DNA from: Oscillospiraceae bacterium
GTDB lineage: Bacteria > Bacillota > Clostridia > Saccharofermentanales > Saccharofermentanaceae
DNA length: 64,000 nucleotides
NCBI GenBank assembly: GCA_902788505.1
Contig: CADAKH010000002.1
Span: forward strand, 102,267-166,266
Reading direction: 5' to 3'
The stretch's first letter is position 1; every line of letters starts with the position of its first letter. The position numbers were made by a program, and so were the translations under genes. The notes beneath the pieces were generated by a model. It was not told where the DNA came from, did not search any database, and saw only the letters and a program-made list of their open reading frames with translations. Positions 40,373 to 48,595 of this stretch are shown piece after piece.

Positions 40373-41305
40373 ATGATCTACAACAATATCCTTGAGGCAG
40401 TAGGCAATACACCTCTTATAAAGCTGAATCACATAGTACCGGAAGGTGCAGCTGACGTTCTTGTTAAGAATGAAGGCCTCGATGTCGGAGGTTCTATTAA
40501 GACCCGTACGGCACTCAATATGATCGAGCGTGCCGAGAAAGAGGGAAAGCTTAATAAGGACAGCATTATCGTTGAGCCTACAAGCGGCAACCAGGGTATC
40601 GGCCTTGCGCTTATCGGTGCAGTCAAAGGATACCGTACGATCATTATCATGCCGGATTCCGTAAGCCATGAGAGAAGCATGCTCGTTAAGCACTATGGTG
40701 CAGAGGTCATTCTCATTCATGATGCAGGTGATATCGGCAAAGCCATAGACGACTGCAGGATCAAGGCAGAGGAGATCGCATCTTCGGATCCGCATGTGTT
40801 TATTCCCCAGCAGTTTGAAAACCCCGCCAACACCGAAGCACAGTATGCTTACACGGCAAGGGAACTTCTCGATGCAGTGGACGGCCGTGTTATAGACGGC
40901 TTCTGCTCCGGCATCGGTACCGGCGGTACGATTACCGGTATCGGCCACGCACTGAAAGAGGCCAATCCTTCAACTGTTATTTGGGCAGCAGAGCCGGAGA
41001 ATGCCGCTATTCTTTCGGGCGGCAGCATCGGAACCCATGTCCAGATGGGAATTGGCGACGGCCTTATTCCCGGAATCCTTGACACTTCGGTTTACGATGA
41101 TATCTGCATTATCACTGACGATGAAGCTCTCGACACATCCAGAAGACTGGCCCGCGAAGAGGGTATGATGTGCGGAATCTCATCCGGCACAAACGTTGCC
41201 TGCGCGATAAAGCTCGCAATGAAGCTCGGCAAGGGAAAGACAGTTGTTACAGTTCTTCCCGATACTGCCGAGAGATACTTTTCTACTCCTCTTTTCCAGG
41301 ACTGA
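40373..41305 (+). CDS. cysK: Cysteine synthase family protein (PLP-dependent)
   Basis: A 310-residue fold-type II PLP enzyme closest to O-acetylserine sulfhydrylase. The PLP lysine is in VGGSIKTRTAL (near residue 42). The phosphate-binding glycine loop is GIGTGGTITG, and GISSGTNVACA follows the usual C-terminal motif. Two departures are visible: KTR instead of the usual KDR after the PLP Lys, and TSGNQGIG where most CysK have TSGNTGIG in the substrate loop. These could shift the acceptor or donor substrate, so the gene symbol is moderately certain. It is monocistronic with its own promoter. Confidence 0.82.
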   Translation: MIYNNILEAVGNTPLIKLNHIVPEGAADVLVKNEGLDVGGSIKTRTALNMIERAEKEGKLNKDSIIVEPTSGNQGIGLALIGAVKGYRTIIIMPDSVSHERSMLVKHYGAEVILIHDAGDIGKAIDDCRIKAEEIASSDPHVFIPQQFENPANTEAQYAYTARELLDAVDGRVIDGFCSGIGTGGTITGIGHALKEANPSTVIWAAEPENAAILSGGSIGTHVQMGIGDGLIPGILDTSVYDDICIITDDEALDTSRRLAREEGMMCGISSGTNVACAIKLAMKLGKGKTVVTVLPDTAERYFSTPLFQD

Positions 41306-41349
41306 TTTAAGCAGTTTGGTTTAGTCGGCCTGATTATTAATTCGCCTTC

Positions 41350-41458
41350 CAATGCGGCAGGTAATGCGGCTATAGCCGTATCATCTGCCGTATTTTTTGC
41401 GTTTTCTGACTGAAAATGCGGCTGTTAGTACGGCTGTAGCCGTATTTTTGCCCTATTT
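41350..41458. repeat. Doubled-hairpin intergenic repeat, locus 2
   Basis: Two tandem units: AATGCGGCTATAGCCGTAT within AATGCGGCA/TGCCGTATT arms, then TACGGCTGTAGCCGTATTTTTG. It lies just downstream of cysK. The remaining part of 41306-41649 is an AT-rich leader of the next gene. Confidence 0.75.
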
Positions 41459-41649
41459 TGATGTGGATTACTATCTTTAGTGTTTTCACGCTGTTTGGTG
41501 TTTAAGGCAGAACAAGCATACGGTACAGGTTCAAAACTGATATTCTCACGAAAATTTCAAGATTAGTCTCAATCTTCCACAATTCTTCCCTTTTTTAGTG
41601 TTTGGAATACATAATAGATTCAATAAATCATTTACGAGGGTTATGAACT

Positions 41650-42453
41650 ATGAATAGTATTGTGTTGCCAATGAAGGTTCATGCTGTGAAGCTTGAGTAC
41701 CGAAGACTTAAGATAGAGAGAATGCTGCAGGGTCATTTTAAGACGATACGAGGGAAACAATACGTATTAATTACCAGAGATCTGTCTTTGCCAAAATATA
41801 ATTCAAGGCATCCGCGTATTTTGAATGTCTCTACTGAATTGGGCAGAAAGTATTCTGAGGATATAACCGAATATCTAAAAGTAAAATCAGAGTATGCTGA
41901 TCTTCTTAATGATTGGAACTCCAGATACAGTTTTGCTCCGCCGAGAGTTGTTTTCCCAATCAAACAATTTTCGGATCCTCACAAAATGGATAACGAATAT
42001 TTTAATAGGCAAATTGAGCGCTGTGGCAAATACAAACCCGACAATCCTACAGTTAGTGACCATGGTGACCTGAAGTCAAAAAATGAGCTTATGGGTGCCG
42101 ATTTGCTGAAACTAATGGGAATACCTTTTAAATATGAGACAGAAATATATCTGGATGAAATCGAAGAAACCATTAATCCTGATTGTCTGGTGAACTTTTA
42201 CGAGATAGACCGTTGCGCATATTTAGAAATACTTGGGATGAATGATAAAGTCGGTTATTCCATGAAGACAGTGACTAAGATGAATGGTTTTTCACTAGGA
42301 AAATACAGGCCGGGCAGGGAAGTCATTTATGTGCTTTTATACGATAAGGTTAATTTTGACAGAGACTACTTCGTAAGCCAGGTTATGACTGCTTTTAATG
42401 ATATGATCCCAGATGACGCATTGGTATGGGAGTCTTGTCAGCAAGCCTCGTGA
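41650..42453 (+). CDS. Hypothetical protein, possibly PD-(D/E)XK nuclease-like
   Basis: A 267-residue protein that I do not recognise by name. The C-terminal half has the order SKNELMGADLLKLMGIPFKYE, then INPDCLVNFYE, then YLEILGM, which resembles a restriction-endonuclease-like fold (helix with Glu, PD motif, E-x-G). The third catalytic lysine is not obvious, and a regulatory or degraded version is possible. The N-terminus is rich in Lys and Arg. The gene is visibly more AT-rich with different codon use from its neighbours and lies between two copies of the same intergenic repeat (41350 and 42474), suggesting acquisition. GAGGG precedes the ATG. Confidence 0.65.
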   Translation: MNSIVLPMKVHAVKLEYRRLKIERMLQGHFKTIRGKQYVLITRDLSLPKYNSRHPRILNVSTELGRKYSEDITEYLKVKSEYADLLNDWNSRYSFAPPRVVFPIKQFSDPHKMDNEYFNRQIERCGKYKPDNPTVSDHGDLKSKNELMGADLLKLMGIPFKYETEIYLDEIEETINPDCLVNFYEIDRCAYLEILGMNDKVGYSMKTVTKMNGFSLGKYRPGREVIYVLLYDKVNFDRDYFVSQVMTAFNDMIPDDALVWESCQQAS

Positions 42454-42473
42454 GTATTTAACGTATCAAGTTT

Positions 42474-42590
42474 TAATACGGCAAGTAATACGGCATAGCC
42501 GTATTGTTTGCCGTATTTTTATGGGATTTTTGGCTTTTAATATGGCTATCAGTACGGCATAGCCGTATCGTTTTCCGTATTTTTCGCCGT
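42474..42590. repeat. Doubled-hairpin intergenic repeat, locus 3
   Basis: Two tandem units: AATACGGCATAGCCGTATT nested within AATACGGCAA/TTGCCGTATT arms, then TACGGCATAGCCGTATCG with CCGTATTTTTCG. This is the clearest copy of the family. It lies between the nuclease-like gene and the XRE operon. Confidence 0.78.
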
Positions 42591-42606
42591 ACAGCTCGAT
42601 TCTAAG

Positions 42607-42640
42607 TTGCAAATCCACACCAAAAGTGTAAAATTACACT
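42607..42640 (+). promoter_or_regulatory. Promoter with palindromic operator of the XRE operon
   Basis: AGTGTAA-AA-TTACACT at 42625-42640 is a perfect 7-bp inverted repeat. TTGCAA at 42607-42612 and TAAAAT at 42629-42634 (16-nt spacer) form a candidate promoter whose -10 lies inside the palindrome. This is the layout of an autorepressor site. Confidence 0.6.
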
Positions 42641-42675
42641 ATATAGTTTGATTGCCAAAGGAACGCACGGATAAC

Positions 42676-43128
42676 ATGAAGCGCGAGAAATTGATCAGGA
42701 CTGTAAGCAGCAAGCTCAAGCTCATCCGGACTGAGTATGGAATAACCCAGGAGGCAATGAGTGAGATGCTCGGTATCTCCAAGAAGACTCTTGTTGAGAC
42801 CGAGAAGGGCAGACGCGAGCTGTCCTGGACTGAGGTCATTGCTGTCGTATCCGTTTTCGAGAAGAGCGAAGTACTTCAGGGAATTGTAGGCGGTGAAGCG
42901 GGCGATCTTATTCATGCACTGGCCTTTGAGGACAGACATATCAAATATCCGCCGACGATGGGAGGCAAGGTCTGGTGGCGCGTGATAGATGAGAAGAACG
43001 GGATCAGACTCCAGCAAAATTATGTTTCCGGGCATTACAGACTTCTGGATAAGGATGACTGCAGACTGATATCTTCGTTCGACAGGAAAGAAGTTGAAGA
43101 ATACAGGGATTCTCTTGGGAGGCAGTGA
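42676..43128 (+). CDS. XRE-family transcriptional regulator
   Basis: A 150-residue regulator. The N-terminal helix-turn-helix (residues about 8-65) reads KLKLIRTEYGITQEAMSEML, then GISKKTLVETEKGRRELSW. The C-terminal 75 residues (GGKVWWRVIDEKNGIRLQQNY and HYRLLDKDDCRLISSFDR) have no family I can name and may sense a ligand. The ATG at 42676 is chosen over an upstream TTG because AAAGGA lies in range and the palindromic operator precedes it. Its stop overlaps the next start (GTGATGG), so it heads a compact operon. Confidence 0.8.
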   Translation: MKREKLIRTVSSKLKLIRTEYGITQEAMSEMLGISKKTLVETEKGRRELSWTEVIAVVSVFEKSEVLQGIVGGEAGDLIHALAFEDRHIKYPPTMGGKVWWRVIDEKNGIRLQQNYVSGHYRLLDKDDCRLISSFDRKEVEEYRDSLGRQ

Positions 43129-43358
43129 TGGAAGAGTTTCTGCTTTTGGCCGTAACGCTCGTAATGTTTGTAGCACCGCCGGTGTTCTTCGTAATCTGCC
43201 TGGTCAATTCAATAATACATATACGCAAATATAAAAAAGGATGGGAGAATAAGACCCAAGCTTTGACGTACGGCATTATCTCAGGCGCGGCTTTCTCCTA
43301 TCTCGTTGCAGAAGCAGTGCTTATCATCTGGTTTGCCGAAGGTATCTCACACATGTGA
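43128..43358 (+). CDS. Small two-helix membrane protein
   Basis: A 76-residue protein with two hydrophobic segments (residues about 4-26 and 48-70) joined by a basic loop RKYKKGWENKTQ, and a C-terminus ending ISHM. It overlaps the regulator stop by 1 nt, with GGGAGG 6 nt upstream. The gene product is paralogous in layout to the next protein, which also ends in HM. The function is unknown. Confidence 0.6.
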   Translation: MEEFLLLAVTLVMFVAPPVFFVICLVNSIIHIRKYKKGWENKTQALTYGIISGAAFSYLVAEAVLIIWFAEGISHM

Positions 43359-43397
43359 GGCTTAAGGTGTAAAAAGATAAAAATGGAGGAATAAAAA

Positions 43398-43667
43398 ATG
43401 GAAACATTGTCAGCACTTATGATGGGAGCCTACACTTTTGAAAGGTTTTTAGAAAACATTTATTCCGCTTTCATGTTTGGCGCGATACCTGTCGCTTTTC
43501 TCGTTTTCTTTGTTCTGTTCATTATTGCGGTAATAAAAGTAAAGAAAAAGGGCGAGAGAAAGGTAAAAGCTATAGTATTCGGCTGCATTTCGGGATACTT
43601 TCTGTTGGGTACCATTGGAGAGATCGTTCTCTTTGCAATGCTGGCTTCTGCAATTGCACACATGTGA
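43398..43667 (+). CDS. Small two-helix membrane protein, paralogue of the previous
   Basis: An 89-residue protein with hydrophobic segments at about residues 28-50 and 60-85, joined by a basic loop VKKKGERKVK, ending in AIAHM. GGAGG lies just before the start. Its layout and end resemble the 76-residue protein, suggesting duplication. It lies in the same operon, 39 nt after that gene. The function is unknown. Confidence 0.6.
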   Translation: METLSALMMGAYTFERFLENIYSAFMFGAIPVAFLVFFVLFIIAVIKVKKKGERKVKAIVFGCISGYFLLGTIGEIVLFAMLASAIAHM

Positions 43668-43676
43668 GGTCAGACC

Positions 43677-43817
43677 ATGAAGGATAAGACGTTTGTAATT
43701 ATACTGGCAGTTATCATGGCCGTTGGAGTAGCGGCCACAACAGCCCTTTTGATCCACGGATACAGTCTTTGGAAAGAAATCTCAATAGTTGAGATGATCG
43801 CGAATTGGGGATATTGA
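43677..43817 (+). CDS. 46-residue single-helix membrane peptide
   Basis: A short gene: MKDKTFVIILAVIMAVGVAA starts a protein of 46 residues with one hydrophobic helix (about residues 5-27) and a soluble tail ending in WGY. GAGGT lies 6 nt before the ATG. It starts 9 nt after the previous stop and ends 1 nt before the next start, so it fits the operon precisely. It may be an accessory peptide of the following binding protein. Confidence 0.55.
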   Translation: MKDKTFVIILAVIMAVGVAATTALLIHGYSLWKEISIVEMIANWGY

Positions 43818-43818
43818 T

Positions 43819-44781
43819 ATGGATAAGAAAAAACTGGGAAAACAGCTGGCGGTAATTGCTCTGCTCATCGTGATGTTTGCAGGGCTTGATCTTGCAATAT
43901 ACCAGCTGTTCATTAAAAAAGTAATAAGCCACCATTCACCCGGAATGCAGAAGATGAGTGTTGAAGTGGGCAACTACGTGCCTTTCTCCGGTTCGGAAAA
44001 CATTTACTCTGTAGAAGGTGCGGAAAGACTTGAAGGCGATATCCCGACTATAGACGGGGCGGCAGCACTGCTTCCCGTATATGCGGGATTTGTTGAGAGC
44101 ATCTATCCTGAAGATTCCGTTATTTATAACGGGGAAGATTACGATCCTTCCAGTGCCATGCATTACACAAACACAAGGGGTGCTTACAAGGATATCGTTG
44201 ACGGCAATGCGGACATAATCATATGCGCACAGCCTTCTGATGAACAGCTTGCTTATGCTGCAGAGAACGGTGTTGAGCTTGAGATGGTGCAGATAGGATC
44301 TGATGCGTTTGTATTTATTGTTAACGCAAACAATCCGGTTGATGACATCACGGTCGATCAGATAAGAGGTATTTATTCGGGACAGATAACCAACTGGAGT
44401 GAGCTCGGAGGAAGAAACATTCATATCGCAGCAATGCGCAGAAATGAGGGAAGCGGCTCCCAGACAGCACTCGAAAAATTGATGGGCGATATGCCTATAG
44501 TACCGGATTACTCGGCGCTGACAGGAAGCCCTATCGGTTTTTCCTTCAGATATTATGTTACCGGAATGCTTGCCGAGGGCGGAGTTAAGATCCTTAAGAT
44601 AAACGGCATAGAACCGACAAGAGAAACTATAGCAGACGGCTCATATCCGGTCTCAGGCGGATTGTACGCGGTATACAGAAAAGGTGAGACCAACGGCAAT
44701 GTCTATAAAGCAGTTGATTTTATGCTTTCGCCTGAAGGTCAGAAGATAGTGGAAGAGAGCGGATACATCCCGGTGCGGTGA
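43819..44781 (+). CDS. Membrane-anchored PstS-like substrate-binding protein
   Basis: A 320-residue protein with an N-terminal transmembrane helix (about residues 10-32) and an extracytoplasmic domain of the PBP-like/PstS superfamily. The pattern includes DGAAALLPVYAGFVE, DIIICAQPSDEQ, FVFIVNANNPVDDITVDQIR, GIYSGQITNWSELGG, and RRNEGSGSQTALEKLM, which are the PstS phosphate-loop regions. No lipobox Cys is present, so it is anchored by its helix. No ABC permease or ATPase genes follow. In this XRE-led operon it may sense rather than import a ligand. Confidence 0.8.
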   Translation: MDKKKLGKQLAVIALLIVMFAGLDLAIYQLFIKKVISHHSPGMQKMSVEVGNYVPFSGSENIYSVEGAERLEGDIPTIDGAAALLPVYAGFVESIYPEDSVIYNGEDYDPSSAMHYTNTRGAYKDIVDGNADIIICAQPSDEQLAYAAENGVELEMVQIGSDAFVFIVNANNPVDDITVDQIRGIYSGQITNWSELGGRNIHIAAMRRNEGSGSQTALEKLMGDMPIVPDYSALTGSPIGFSFRYYVTGMLAEGGVKILKINGIEPTRETIADGSYPVSGGLYAVYRKGETNGNVYKAVDFMLSPEGQKIVEESGYIPVR

Positions 44782-44892
44782 TAATACGGTACCCGGAAAA
44801 TCAAAAGAACTTGCTGATTTACTTTTTTTGTGATAAGTGCAATAATATGCGAAGTAGTGTGCTTATGCACAAAAAATAATAGGAGGGTCTTT

Positions 44893-45249
44893 ATGGAAAC
44901 AACAAAGAATAAGCAAATTGTTGCAATGGTATTGGGTATTGCTTCCCTTGTTATTCCGAATATCGGAACATCTATTGCTAACGCTATCGACACATCAACA
45001 AACGAGGGTTCTCTTACCTATGGTATCATCGTTATCGTTGCTACATTGGCAGCTATCGTAGTCGGTATCATTGGTTTGATCAAGTCAGCCGGTGCCAGAA
45101 AAGAGGCTAAAGAGGCTGGTGAGAAGCAGATCTTCGCTACGATCGGTCTTATCACATCTATCGTAGGTACAGTTGAGAGTGCTATCGTATTCTTCTCCTG
45201 CGGTCTCTGCATTGCTTGTGTAGCTTGTGCAGCAGCTTCAGCAGTTTAA
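44893..45249 (+). CDS. Small membrane protein, DUF4190-like
   Basis: A 118-residue protein with hydrophobic segments at about residues 8-25, 42-64 and 85-115, the last rich in Cys and Ala. The motif IVAMVLGIASLVIPNIG near the start and GIIGLIKSAGARKEAKEAG in the middle are typical of DUF4190-type proteins. AGGAGGG at 44881-44887 fixes the ATG at 44893; the open frame continues upstream without a ribosome site. A terminator follows. The function is unknown. Confidence 0.65.
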   Translation: METTKNKQIVAMVLGIASLVIPNIGTSIANAIDTSTNEGSLTYGIIVIVATLAAIVVGIIGLIKSAGARKEAKEAGEKQIFATIGLITSIVGTVESAIVFFSCGLCIACVACAAASAV

Positions 45250-45274
45250 TAGATAATTCTATCTAAGCATAAGA

Positions 45275-45312
45275 GGTCAGTTGCTTAAGTATTTAAGCAA
45301 CTGCCTTTTTTT
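45275..45312 (+). terminator. Intrinsic terminator
   Basis: GTCAGTTGCTTAA and TTAAGCAACTGCC form a 12-bp stem with a 3-nt loop, followed by seven T. Confidence 0.92.
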
Positions 45313-45325
45313 ATAAAGGTAATTC

Positions 45326-46147
45326 ATGTATCCATTTATCGAAATATTCGGAAGATCTATAGGAACATACGGCATAATGGCAGCTATTGGAATGCTTGCC
45401 AGTGCTTTGTGCTGCTATCTGCTTTTAAGGAAAAAAGAAGTTGATATTGAAGACATCGCCATGACCGGTCTGATCTTCGCTGCCGGAGCCGTGATCGGTG
45501 CACATATCGTTTACGGATTTACCAATACGGATAAGATCATCGAATTATTTAAGAACATTAAAGACTATAACTTTATAAGTTTTGTTCAAACGCTGTTCGG
45601 GAACTATTTTGGCGGCATGGTATTCTACGGCGGCCTTATCGGCGGATTGATCGCACTTGTGATATCAAATAAAGTATCCCAGAAGTATTTCAGGGGAGAT
45701 GTAATGTTTGATGCCGTAGCTGTTGCTATTCCGCTTTTCCATACATTCGGACGTATCGGATGCTTTCTGGGTGGTTGCTGCTATGGCGTAGCATGTGATG
45801 TGGGCTTTACGGCACACGGTAACACGCTGTATCCGTCCGTAAATGATGTTAACAGGCTTCCGATACAGCTTATTGAATCAGGACTTAATCTGATCCTGTT
45901 TTTTGTTTTGCTTGTGCTTTACAAAAAGAAGAAGTTCAGGCACAGGATCCTGATCGTTTATTTTTATATCTATCCGGTCATCAGGTTTATTGATGAATTC
46001 TTCAGGGGAGACGAGATCAGGGGATTCCTTTTCGGGCTCTCGACATCACAGATAATAAGCATATTGCTGTTTGCGTTTGCAGTGATAGTTACGGTTTCCG
46101 ATCTGATAAAAAAGAGCAAGGGAGAATTAAAGCCTGCTCAGACATAA
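45326..46147 (+). CDS. Lgt-like prolipoprotein diacylglyceryl transferase family protein, divergent active site
   Basis: A 273-residue integral membrane protein with the Lgt layout: about seven helices, YGIMAAIGM near the start, GGMVFYGGLIGG, then GRIGCFLGGCCYG, PIQLIESGLN, and RFIDEFFRGDE. True Lgt has HGG in the third motif and GRxGNFxNxExxG in the fourth; here His is Tyr, and the Asn, Asn and Glu of the signature are Cys, Gly and Cys. It could be a separate subfamily with another activity or a less active enzyme. It is the only Lgt-like gene in this window, although the organism makes lipoproteins. A terminator follows. Confidence 0.75.
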   Translation: MYPFIEIFGRSIGTYGIMAAIGMLASALCCYLLLRKKEVDIEDIAMTGLIFAAGAVIGAHIVYGFTNTDKIIELFKNIKDYNFISFVQTLFGNYFGGMVFYGGLIGGLIALVISNKVSQKYFRGDVMFDAVAVAIPLFHTFGRIGCFLGGCCYGVACDVGFTAHGNTLYPSVNDVNRLPIQLIESGLNLILFFVLLVLYKKKKFRHRILIVYFYIYPVIRFIDEFFRGDEIRGFLFGLSTSQIISILLFAFAVIVTVSDLIKKSKGELKPAQT

Positions 46148-46170
46148 ACAGACAGATTAAATAAGCAACA

Positions 46171-46202
46171 AAAAAGCCGCCCGGAATTCCGGACGGCTTT
46201 AC
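46171..46202. terminator. Bidirectional terminator
   Basis: AAAAAGCCGCCCGG-AATT-CCGGACGGCTTT is a near-perfect palindrome with an A-run on the left and a T-run on the right, placed between convergent genes. Confidence 0.9.
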
Positions 46203-46222
46203 GTTTGTTTTGCTGATCAGTA

Positions 46223-46510
46223 TTAGTAGTTTGATATGCCTGTAGCAGCTGCTGCAACAGCTATGATGATCATGATTACACCAAGGATGATTGACAGGAT
46301 GAGACCAATGATACCTGTGATCTTACCAACCTTAGTGAATGTGTTCTGAACGCCTTCCTTAGCGCACTGACCACCGAGAATGAGAGATACGATTGCGGGG
46401 ATGAGACCGCAGCCATAAGACCATGAAAGAACGATAGAAGCAATACCGCATGCCATGCAAGCGATTGACTTACCCTTTGACTGACCATGTGCAGGTGTGT
46501 TTTCTGCCAT
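46223..46510 (-). CDS. Small membrane protein, DUF4190-like
   Basis: A 95-residue protein read on the - strand. It has a short hydrophilic start (MAENTPAHGQSKGKS), a first hydrophobic segment with CMACGIASIVLSWSYG, and a second from about residue 63 to the end. GLIPAIVSLILGGQCAKEG is typical of DUF4190-type proteins. GGAGGG lies 8 nt upstream of the ATG. It resembles the 118-residue protein at 44893 in type. It is converging with the Lgt-like gene; function unknown. Confidence 0.7.
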   Translation of the reverse strand: MAENTPAHGQSKGKSIACMACGIASIVLSWSYGCGLIPAIVSLILGGQCAKEGVQNTFTKVGKITGIIGLILSIILGVIMIIIAVAAAATGISNY

Positions 46511-46615
46511 TTTAATGACCCTCCATATTTTTGATTAATGGGATTTCGCAATATGTTCTGTCCCTTGTAAAAACGATTTTATCAAATCAATCAATGCGTG
46601 TTAATAGAGTTTCAG

Positions 46616-46655
46616 CCAAAAAGTTTGACAATCAAATTACTTTTTTGGTTATATT
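46616..46655 (+). promoter_or_regulatory. Candidate promoter with inverted repeat upstream of pfp
   Basis: TTGACA at 46625-46630 and TATATT at 46650-46655 (19-nt spacer, so not ideal). The arms CCAAAAAGT (46616-46624) and ACTTTTTTGG (46639-46648) are inverted around the -35. A second TTTGACAA lies 30 nt downstream. Confidence 0.4.
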
Positions 46656-46785
46656 TGACAAGTTGATTTGAGAATAAGATCCGCAAGGAAGGATAAATCA
46701 TACACAAAGCCCCAAATCTATCATTTACTTTTGGCCTCTGATTAATTATTATTCTTGTGTATTTTATATTTTAAGGAGTAAAGCT

Positions 46786-48450
46786 ATGGATATTTCACCA
46801 CTTCAGAAGGCAAGATACGAATACCAGCCCAAGCTTCCGGGCATGCTCAGAAACGGTATTTCTGAAATTTCAGTACAGGAAGGCGCAGCTACACAGAGCG
46901 TAGCAGATCAGGATAAGATCAAGGCACTCTTCCCTAACACATATGGTAAGCCCGAGATCACATTCGTTAAGGGCGCTAATACATCAGTTGCTAAAAAGCA
47001 GGTAGTAGGCGTTATCCTCTCCGGCGGTCAGGCTCCGGGCGGACACAACGTTATCTCAGGCCTTTATGATGCTTTGAAGGCAACAAATCCTGAGAACAAG
47101 CTCCTGGGCTTCAAGAAGGGACCTGACGGACTTCTTAAGAACGACTATGTTGAGTTCGACGACAAGTTCATTGATGCATACAGAAACACAGGCGGATTCG
47201 ATATCATCGGTTCCGGCAGAACAAAGCTCGAGACAGTTGAGCAGTTCCAGACAGTTGCCAATTATGCTAAAGAGAACGGTCTTACAGCTATCGTAATCAT
47301 CGGTGGTGATGACTCCAACACAAACGCAGCTACTCTCGCTGAGTACATGGCTGCAAACAATACAGGCATTCAGGTTATCGGCTGCCCTAAGACAATCGAC
47401 GGTGACCTTAAGAACGAAGATATCGAAGCTTCTTTCGGTTTCGATACAGCTACAAAGACATATTCCGAGCTCATCGGCAACATCGAGAGAGATGCTAACT
47501 CCGCAAAGAAGTATTGGCACTTCATCAAGGTTATGGGACGTTCTGCTTCCCACGTTGCTCTCGAGTGCGCTCTTGAGACACAGCCTAACATCTGCCTTAT
47601 CGGTGAGGAAGTTGCAGCTAAGAAGATGTCTCTTGCTGACATCACAAACCAGATCGCTGACTCTGTTGAGAAGAGAGCAGCTAACGGCGACAACTTCGGT
47701 GTTGCTATCATCCCTGAGGGTATCGTAGAGTTCGTACCTGAGTTCTCCGCTCTCATCGCTGAGATCAATGAGCTCCTCGCAGGCGAGAAGACAGCTCAGT
47801 TCAACGCACTTCCTGACTGGAACGCTAAGTATGAGTTCATCAAGGCAGGCCTCTCTGCTGATGCTTTCAAGGTTTTCGATATCCTTCCCCAGGGCATCCA
47901 GCAGCAGCTCTTCCTCGAGAGAGACCCTCACGGCAACGTTCAGGTATCCCTCATCGAGTCCGAGAAGCTCTTCTCCGAGATGGTTAAGAACGAGCTCGCA
48001 AAGAGAAAGGAAGCTGGCACATACAAGGGCAAGTTCGGCGCTCAGCACCACTTCTTCGGTTATGAAGGCCGTTGCGCATTCCCTTCCAACTTCGATGCAG
48101 ACTACTGCTACTCTTTGGGCTTCAACGCATTCATGCTCATCCAGTATGGTTACACAGGATACCTTTCAAAGGTTTCCAACATCTCCAAGCCTGCTGACGA
48201 GTGGGTTGCAGGCGGTATGCCTATCACAAAGATGATGAACATGGAGAGAAGAAACGGTGCAGACAAGCCGGTTATCCGTAAGGCTCTCGTTGAGCTCGAC
48301 GGCAAGCCGTTCAAGTATTTCGAAGCTAACCGTGAGAAGTGGGCTGTTGAGACAGCATTCACATTCCCCGGTGCTATCCAGTACTTCGGACCCTCAGAAG
48401 TTTGCGACCGCACAACAATTACTCTCGCTCTCGAAAAGGGCAATATGTAA
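46786..48450 (+). CDS. pfp: Diphosphate-fructose-6-phosphate 1-phosphotransferase
   Basis: A 554-residue PPi-dependent phosphofructokinase of the long clade, catalysing reversible phosphorylation of fructose 6-phosphate with pyrophosphate. Seen: [19 protein letters not shown] (phosphoryl-donor loop, residues about 70-90), [18 protein letters not shown] with Asp where ATP-PFK has Gly, [23 protein letters not shown] with the PPi-specific Lys, and [16 protein letters not shown]. The use of PPi saves ATP and is common in anaerobes. AAGGAG precedes the ATG. It is monocistronic, with a terminator 27 nt after the stop. Confidence 0.95.
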   Translation: MDISPLQKARYEYQPKLPGMLRNGISEISVQEGAATQSVADQDKIKALFPNTYGKPEITFVKGANTSVAKKQVVGVILSGGQAPGGHNVISGLYDALKATNPENKLLGFKKGPDGLLKNDYVEFDDKFIDAYRNTGGFDIIGSGRTKLETVEQFQTVANYAKENGLTAIVIIGGDDSNTNAATLAEYMAANNTGIQVIGCPKTIDGDLKNEDIEASFGFDTATKTYSELIGNIERDANSAKKYWHFIKVMGRSASHVALECALETQPNICLIGEEVAAKKMSLADITNQIADSVEKRAANGDNFGVAIIPEGIVEFVPEFSALIAEINELLAGEKTAQFNALPDWNAKYEFIKAGLSADAFKVFDILPQGIQQQLFLERDPHGNVQVSLIESEKLFSEMVKNELAKRKEAGTYKGKFGAQHHFFGYEGRCAFPSNFDADYCYSLGFNAFMLIQYGYTGYLSKVSNISKPADEWVAGGMPITKMMNMERRNGADKPVIRKALVELDGKPFKYFEANREKWAVETAFTFPGAIQYFGPSEVCDRTTITLALEKGNM

Positions 48451-48476
48451 TTGTCGCTCGAAAACAGTTATTTATC

Positions 48477-48505
48477 AGGGGCTGTCCTTGAAGGGCAGCC
48501 CTTTT
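48477..48505 (+). terminator. Intrinsic terminator after pfp
   Basis: GGGGCTGTCC-TTGA-AGGGCAGCCC (one mismatch) followed by TTTT. Confidence 0.85.
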
Positions 48506-48595
48506 CATGAAATTTTGCGAAGATGCGCACAGATTTGTGCCATGAATCACCGTTTCAGGCACAAAAAAGAGCACAGACCTATTTATAATGAGCTT

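Noticed and set aside
47056..48051. 331-codon open frame on the - strand inside pfp
   Set aside because: It mirrors the codon bias of pfp on the other strand, has no ribosome site, and the pfp frame is a full, conserved enzyme.
48257..48595. N-terminal extension of the Pr6Pr-like protein
   Set aside because: It overlaps pfp and its terminator in another frame and encodes no membrane segment.
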